Part shown: positions 59,559 to 64,000 of the stretch, piece after piece
Numbering within the stretch: position 1 is the stretch's first letter
Layout of the letters: each line of letters begins with the position of its first letter
From: Microbacterium sp. MAH-37
Lineage (GTDB): Bacteria > Actinomycetota > Actinomycetes > Actinomycetales > Microbacteriaceae
NCBI RefSeq assembly: GCF_009758255.1
Contig: NZ_WSEN01000010.1
Span: 124,001-188,000, forward strand
Direction of reading: 5' to 3'
Length of the DNA: 64,000 nt
Program-made: the position numbers and the translations under genes
The notes under the pieces: generated by a model
What the model saw: only the letters and a program-made list of their open reading frames with translations
Databases searched by the model: none
What the model was told of the DNA's origin: nothing

Positions 59559-60235
59559 TGTTCTCGTTCGACGCCTTCGTCAAGCTCAACCTCTTCCTGC
59601 GCGGCGTCTACCGCCTCGCCTACCTGAACCTGCTCTGGATCGCCGCGACGCTGGCCGGGCTCGTGCTGTTCGGCATCGGCCCCGCCTCCTACGCCGTCGC
59701 GGCCTACGTCGACCGCTGGTTCCGGTTCGGTGAGACGCCGCCGGTCACCCGGGCGTTCATCACGCACTTCCGCGCGCAGTACTGGCGCGCCGCGGCGATG
59801 GGCTGGATCCTCACCGCGGCGGCGCTGATCGTGAGCACCAACATCCTCGGCGCCGGCACCTGGATGCTGCGCTTCGCCAACATCGTCGCGCTGGTGGTGA
59901 TCTGCATCATCACCGCCTACGTCTTCCCGGTGATGGTCGCCACCGACATCCGCGGCCCGCTCCGCCAGATCGCGGCGGCGCTGATGCTCGGCATCGGCTC
60001 ACTGCAGTGGACCATCATCGCCGGAGCCGCCGTCGCCGGCGCCATGTGGCTGCTGGCCACCTACGCCCTCCCGGCGCTGATGCTGTTCGGGATCGGCATC
60101 CCGGCCGCCGCGATCGGATTCGTCACCCGCGTCGTGTTCGGCGCGCTCACCGAGGACGACCCCCAGACCTCACCCCCCAGGGCTCGCGAAAGCGCGCATG
60201 CCCGTGTCCACCTTGCGAGAGGAACATCAGAATGA
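59558..60235 (+). CDS. DUF624/YesL-family membrane protein
   Basis: 225 residues; the ATG shares a base with the permease stop (TGATG). About five membrane spans, with FDAFVKLNLFLRGVYRLAYLNLLWI at the front, as in Bacillus YesL of the rhamnogalacturonan operon, and a hydrophilic tail. The same family appears at 13195 in another importer operon of this window. The role is unproven; it may assist assembly or regulation of the importer. It overlaps the binding-protein gene by 4 bp. Confidence 0.85.
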   Translation: MFSFDAFVKLNLFLRGVYRLAYLNLLWIAATLAGLVLFGIGPASYAVAAYVDRWFRFGETPPVTRAFITHFRAQYWRAAAMGWILTAAALIVSTNILGAGTWMLRFANIVALVVICIITAYVFPVMVATDIRGPLRQIAAALMLGIGSLQWTIIAGAAVAGAMWLLATYALPALMLFGIGIPAAAIGFVTRVVFGALTEDDPQTSPPRARESAHARVHLARGTSE

Positions 60236-61752
60236 GGAACCACAGCAGGCTCGGAATCGCCGTCGCTTCCGTCGCCGTCGCCGCACTCGCGCTCACCGCG
60301 TGCGGATCGGCCGACGCGGACACGAGCGCGGAGAAGCCGAAGACCGCCGAGAAGATCAGCTGGATGGCGATGCTGCACACGCCGACCACCCCTGAGTCCG
60401 ACGGCCCGATCCAGACGGCGCTCGAGAAGTACACCGGCTCGACTCTGGAGTTCCAGTGGGTGCCCGACGCCTCGAAGGACGAGAAGATCAACGCCGCACT
60501 GGCATCGGACTCGCTCGCCGACATCACCTCGCTCACCAACATCTCCAACACCTCGGTGCGCCAGGCGCTGAAGTCCGGCCAGTTCTGGGACGTCGAGAAG
60601 TACCTGAAGGACTACCCCAACCTGTCGAAGATCGACGAGCAGACCATCGCCTCGGCACGCGTCGACGGACACCTGTACGGCGTGCCGTTCCAGAAGCAGA
60701 TGGCCCGCTACGGCGTGCTGATCCGACAGGACTGGCTCGACAACCTCGGCCTCGAGACACCGCACACCCTGGAGGACCTCGCGAAGGTCGCCGTCGCGTT
60801 CACGAACGACGACCCTGACGGCAACGGCCAGAACGACACCACCGGATTCATCGACCGCGCCGAGAGCTTCAAGCTCGGCTTCAAGATGTTGGCCGGCTAC
60901 TTCGGCGCCGGCAACAACTTCGAGGTGAACGACGACGGCGAGGTCGTTCCCTCGTTCACCACGGACGCTTTCAAGGACGCCATGGAGTGGTACCGCGACC
61001 TGTACGACCAGGGCGCGGTGAACAACGAGTTCGTCACGATGCAGAAGCAGAACCAGCAGGACGCCATCGCCCAGGGCAAGGGCGGCATCGTGGTGACCGG
61101 CCTGTTCGAGGCGAAGAACTACATGAACCTCGCCACCAGCGCGGACCCGAACACCCCGATGGCCTGGGCCCTGGTCAACGACATGACCTACGACGACGTG
61201 CCGCGCCGCACCCTGTCCGACACCAACGGCGGCTTCGGCGGCTGGCTGGGCATCTCCACCACCAAGGTGAAGTCCGAGGACGAGCTGAAGTCTGTGCTCG
61301 CGTTCATCGACAAGCTCCTCGACGAGAAGGCGTTCGGCCTGATGACCAACGGCATCGAGGACGAGCACTACACGATCGACTCGGACGGCGTGATCACCAT
61401 CAGCGACCAGCCCACCTGGGAGGCGGAGGTGCAGCCCTACTCGTCGTCCCGCCCGTCCGACATCGTCACGACGTTCAAGAGCAGCACGCCCTACGTCGAC
61501 GAGGCGCAGAAGCTGATGGACGAGAACACCGAGTTCGCGATCGTCGACCCGTCGCTGCCGCTCTCGTCGGCGACCTTCGACCAGAGCTGGTCGACGATCG
61601 CCCAGGGCGCGAATGACGCGTACAACAAGTTCATGGTCGGCCAGCTCGACATGGACGGCTACGAGGCGGCGATCGAGGACCTCGGCGGCAAGGGCCTGGA
61701 CAAGGTCGTCGACGAGTTCACCGCGTCGTACAAGGACAGCAAGAAGAAGTGA
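60232..61752 (+). CDS. Oligosaccharide-binding lipoprotein, LplA/YtcQ type
   Basis: 506 residues from ATG 60232 (GAGAGGAA upstream), overlapping the YesL stop by 4 bp. The lipoprotein signal ends LALTAC (Cys24). Its length of about 500 residues and segments such as YLKDYPNLSKI, DGHLYGVPFQKQMARYGVLIRQDWLDNLGL, FTNDDPDGNGQNDTTGF (a calcium-site-like DxDGNGxND loop) and WYRDLYDQGAVNNEF fit the long YtcQ/LplA family that binds pectin-derived oligosaccharides. It delivers substrate to the permeases at 58578 and 61832. Confidence 0.93.
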   Translation: MRNHSRLGIAVASVAVAALALTACGSADADTSAEKPKTAEKISWMAMLHTPTTPESDGPIQTALEKYTGSTLEFQWVPDASKDEKINAALASDSLADITSLTNISNTSVRQALKSGQFWDVEKYLKDYPNLSKIDEQTIASARVDGHLYGVPFQKQMARYGVLIRQDWLDNLGLETPHTLEDLAKVAVAFTNDDPDGNGQNDTTGFIDRAESFKLGFKMLAGYFGAGNNFEVNDDGEVVPSFTTDAFKDAMEWYRDLYDQGAVNNEFVTMQKQNQQDAIAQGKGGIVVTGLFEAKNYMNLATSADPNTPMAWALVNDMTYDDVPRRTLSDTNGGFGGWLGISTTKVKSEDELKSVLAFIDKLLDEKAFGLMTNGIEDEHYTIDSDGVITISDQPTWEAEVQPYSSSRPSDIVTTFKSSTPYVDEAQKLMDENTEFAIVDPSLPLSSATFDQSWSTIAQGANDAYNKFMVGQLDMDGYEAAIEDLGGKGLDKVVDEFTASYKDSKKK

Positions 61753-61831
61753 CCGAGACCGGGACGCAGGCGCACAGCACGGCACCCGAAGCCGCTGCGC
61801 GCCTGCGCCCCGCCGCAGAGCGGAGACCGAG

Positions 61832-62767
61832 ATGACCAGCACCCCTCGCGTGGACAGCGCGACCATCCCGATCCAGGTGCGCCGCGAGAACCGCAAGCGC
61901 CGCCGGATCACCCCCGGCCGCCGCGTGTTCGTCGTGGTCAACGCGCTGCTGCTGACCGCGTTCGCGCTGGTCTGCGTGCTGCCGTTCGTGAACGTGCTGG
62001 CGAGTTCACTGTCCACGCCGGGCGAACTGGCCACGCGCCCGTTCATCCTGTGGCCGCACACGTTCTCGCTGGACGCGTACAAGTACATCCTGTCGACGCC
62101 GACGATCTTCCGGGCGCTCGGCGTCTCGGCGGTCGTCACGATCGGCGGCACGATGATCAGCCTGATCCTCACCGCCTTCATGGCCTACGCGCTGTCGAAG
62201 AAGCACCTCAAGGGGCGACGGGTCATCAACTTCCTGGTCGTGTTCACCATGCTCTTCAGCGGGGGCATGATCCCCACGTTCATCGTGGTGAAGAGCCTGG
62301 GCATGATCGACTCGCTGTGGTCGCTGATCATCCCGGTCGCGATCAACGCGTTCAACTTCGTGATCATGCGCAGCTTCTTCCAGGCCATGCCGGAGAGCCT
62401 CGAAGAGGCTGCCCGCATCGACGGATGCACCGAGATGGGCGTCTTCTGGCGCATCGTGCTGCCGCTGTCGATGGCATCGCTCGCGACGATCGGCCTGTTC
62501 TACGCCGTGTACTACTGGAACACCTACCAGAGCGCGATCCTGTACATCAACAGCTCCGAGAAGTGGCCGATCCAGGTGCTGCTGCGCCAGATCGTCATCG
62601 TCGCGAGCGGCATGAACGCTGACGACTCCGCGGTGGACGTCGTGCCGCCCGCGCAGTCGGTGCGAATGGCCGTGATCTTCATCGCCACTCTGCCGATGCT
62701 GATCGTCTACCCGTTCGTGCAGCGCTTCTTCGTGAAGGGCGCGATGATCGGGTCGGTCAAGGGCTGA
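61832..62767 (+). CDS. ABC transporter permease, YtcP/LplC type
   Basis: 311 residues. Six spans; VVNALLLTAFALVCVLPFVNVLASSLS, FTMLFSGGMIPTFIVVKSLGMIDSLWSLIIP and the EAA loop ESLEEAARIDGCTEMGVFWRIVLPLS are typical of YtcP/LplC partners. The C-terminus FVKGAMIGSVKG is conserved. It follows the binding-protein gene after 79 bp and overlaps the end of the convergent serine hydrolase gene by 11 bp. Confidence 0.93.
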   Translation: MTSTPRVDSATIPIQVRRENRKRRRITPGRRVFVVVNALLLTAFALVCVLPFVNVLASSLSTPGELATRPFILWPHTFSLDAYKYILSTPTIFRALGVSAVVTIGGTMISLILTAFMAYALSKKHLKGRRVINFLVVFTMLFSGGMIPTFIVVKSLGMIDSLWSLIIPVAINAFNFVIMRSFFQAMPESLEEAARIDGCTEMGVFWRIVLPLSMASLATIGLFYAVYYWNTYQSAILYINSSEKWPIQVLLRQIVIVASGMNADDSAVDVVPPAQSVRMAVIFIATLPMLIVYPFVQRFFVKGAMIGSVKG

Positions 62768-63644
62768 TCGGCTCCGCGAGCGCATCGCACAGCATCCGCG
62801 CGACCTCCCGGTCGGCGCCGGGCGCCATCCCCGGCAGCGGATCGGATGCCACGACGACTGCCATCTCGCGGGCCGGATCGCCGTAGACGAACTGCCCGTG
62901 CATGCCGAACATCATCCAGGCGTCGTCGCCGGGCAGCCACGTCTGCCGGCCGTAGCCGGCGAGGAACGGGATGCCCCAGTCCTGCGGCGACGGGTCACTG
63001 CGGCGCTCGAGCAGCGCGGAGACGACGGCGGCCGGCAGCAAGTCACCCCCACCCGCGTTCAGCAGTTCGGCGACCGGCAGCAGGTCACCGGGCGGGACGA
63101 TCAGCCCCGATCCGCCGTGGCTGATGCCCTCGGGTCCGGTGACGAACCGTGCATCCGCCCCGATGCCGAGCGGATCGAGCAGCCGCGGGCGCAGGTAGTC
63201 CAGCAGCGGCATGCCGGCCAGGCGCTCCACCAGCGCGGCCAGCGTGTACGACGCGCTGGTGTCGTAGGTGAACCGGATGCCGGGCGGCCGCACCGGCGGC
63301 ACCCGGAAGTACGACTCCAGCCAGCCCCCGGCGCCCTCGTCGTAGGTCGTCCGCTGGTGGGGGCCGGTCATGGCGAGCATGTCGTCGATGCGGGTCGCGG
63401 CGAGCCAGGGATGAACCGGCGCCATCTCCGGGAAGTGCGTGATGATCGGATCGTCGAGGCGCAGCATCCGCTCTTCGGCGAGCAGCAGGATCGCGAGCCC
63501 GGTGATCGACTTCGACACCGAGTACATCCGGTGCGGCTCGTCCGAGCCGAAGCGCACGACACACCGACCGCCGACGCTCACCGAGAGGTGGCGCACCGCG
63601 ATGCCGAGGTGCGCGGCCCCGTCGATGAAGTCGGACGGACTCAT
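62757..63644 (-). CDS. Serine beta-lactamase-like hydrolase
   Basis: 295 residues from ATG 63644, overlapping the upstream stop by 4 bp (ATGA). The class C-like fold shows the nucleophile SVSK (HRMYSVSKSITGLAIL), the YxN-equivalent FTYDTSASYTLAALVERL (Tyr-Asp-Thr-Ser) and a late GMHGQFVYGDPAREMAVVV segment in place of KTG. There is no signal peptide. Such proteins act as esterases or peptidases rather than true beta-lactamases; in sugar loci they are often deacetylases. It is coupled to a DUF6807 protein and convergent with the pectin importer. Confidence 0.9.
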   Translation of the reverse strand: MSPSDFIDGAAHLGIAVRHLSVSVGGRCVVRFGSDEPHRMYSVSKSITGLAILLLAEERMLRLDDPIITHFPEMAPVHPWLAATRIDDMLAMTGPHQRTTYDEGAGGWLESYFRVPPVRPPGIRFTYDTSASYTLAALVERLAGMPLLDYLRPRLLDPLGIGADARFVTGPEGISHGGSGLIVPPGDLLPVAELLNAGGGDLLPAAVVSALLERRSDPSPQDWGIPFLAGYGRQTWLPGDDAWMMFGMHGQFVYGDPAREMAVVVASDPLPGMAPGADREVARMLCDALAEPISP

Positions 63645-64000
63645 ACCGCGTCGCGGATGCCGGAGAGCAGCCGACCGGCGACATCCGCCGAATCGGTGAA
63701 CGGGCCATCCGCGATCGCGACGACCAGGTCCAGCAGCAGGGTCTCCCCCGGGGCGAGCGCCCTGCGCTCCTCCACGGCGACGGCGGGCAGGAAGCCGACA
63801 TACCCCTCGGAGCGCACGAACCACGGCATCCCGGTGCTGGTCGCCGCGACGAATGACACGTCGTCGCCGTCCAGCGCGATCCACGGCGACGTCGAGCCGT
63901 GTGCGGCGTCGACGCCGTCGCCGTCCGCCGTGCGGACATGCGCGCTGCGCAGCGCGGTGCGCCAGAACAGGCCGCCGTAGAAGGCACCGGGCCTCCCGTT
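63641..64000 (-). CDS. DUF6807 (PmoA-like) family protein, C-terminal part
   Basis: The frame is open to the window edge; 119 C-terminal residues are visible (NGRPGAFYGGLFWRTALRSAHV, then a beta-rich DGDDVSFVAATSTGMPWFVRSEGYVGFLPA). The GRPGAFYGGLFWR motif and the following strands resemble proteins annotated as PmoA-like or DUF6807, found in sugar-degradation loci with Gfo/Idh oxidoreductases. The molecular function is unknown. The stop overlaps the serine hydrolase start (ATGA), so they form one transcript entering from the right. Confidence 0.65.
   Translation of the reverse strand, partial: NGRPGAFYGGLFWRTALRSAHVRTADGDGVDAAHGSTSPWIALDGDDVSFVAATSTGMPWFVRSEGYVGFLPAVAVEERRALAPGETLLLDLVVAIADGPFTDSADVAGRLLSGIRDAV

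Overview
The window is GC-rich actinobacterial DNA. Very high GC, GTG and TTG starts, frequent ATGA/GTGA start-stop overlaps, MsiK-style sugar importers without their own ATPase, and the recurrent GCATCCG/GGATGCC words point to the family Microbacteriaceae, most likely Microbacterium. That placement is inferred from composition and gene content; no rRNA, tRNA, CRISPR array, insertion sequence or prophage was seen. Most of the window is saprophyte carbohydrate machinery, with housekeeping genes in between.

Layout. 1-5 kb: end of a TetR regulator, a large secreted beta-helix protein with an NPCBM-like domain, and a DeoR-HTH/LacI-sensor hybrid regulator. 5-11 kb: ilvD, an MmyB-like regulator, two MarR regulators and a 14-TM drug exporter with a clear promoter/operator. 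10.7-20.3 kb: a second DeoR/LacI hybrid, a 2-hydroxyacid dehydrogenase, a five-gene operon (DUF2264 protein, binding protein, two permeases, DUF624/YesL protein) and a divergent zinc-type dehydrogenase. 20.3-23.8 kb: galactose genes, a LacI regulator divergent from galT-galK, with galT apparently leaderless. 23.8-30.7 kb: acetyltransferase, DUF559 protein, a ROK/ChbG-like deacetylase/GPH transporter operon and a divergent carboxylesterase.

30.7-44.5 kb is the most coherent block: a sulfated-polysaccharide locus. A Tat-exported family 8 polysaccharide lyase would cut the polymer outside, a CUT1 importer would bring in oligosaccharides, and four sulfatases without visible signal peptides plus a Gfo/Idh oxidoreductase would process them inside. 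A GntR-HTH/LacI-sensor hybrid regulator lies in the middle. A 26-bp palindrome between the lyase and one sulfatase recurs as half-sites next to the regulator and importer operon. Sulfated glycosaminoglycan (chondroitin or dermatan type) is the best substrate guess.

44.6-54.7 kb: bifunctional proline dehydrogenase/P5C dehydrogenase, a divergent LysR, a Tat-exported PHP-domain protein, an orphan DNA methyltransferase, lipoate-protein ligase, an alpha/beta hydrolase and CutC. 54.7-64 kb: a pectin locus with two tandem pectate lyase-pectinesterase fusions (the first truncated in its esterase domain, the second frameshifted), then an LplB/YtcP-type importer with a YesL protein. Its two promoters share the same operator layout. 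A serine hydrolase and a partial DUF6807 protein end the window on the minus strand.

Two families of intergenic palindromes run through the window. One has six copies built on CCGGTCTCACTCGTTGCGGG; the other is based on GCGGAGCGAGACGAA and has been absorbed into the 5' end of the methyltransferase gene.
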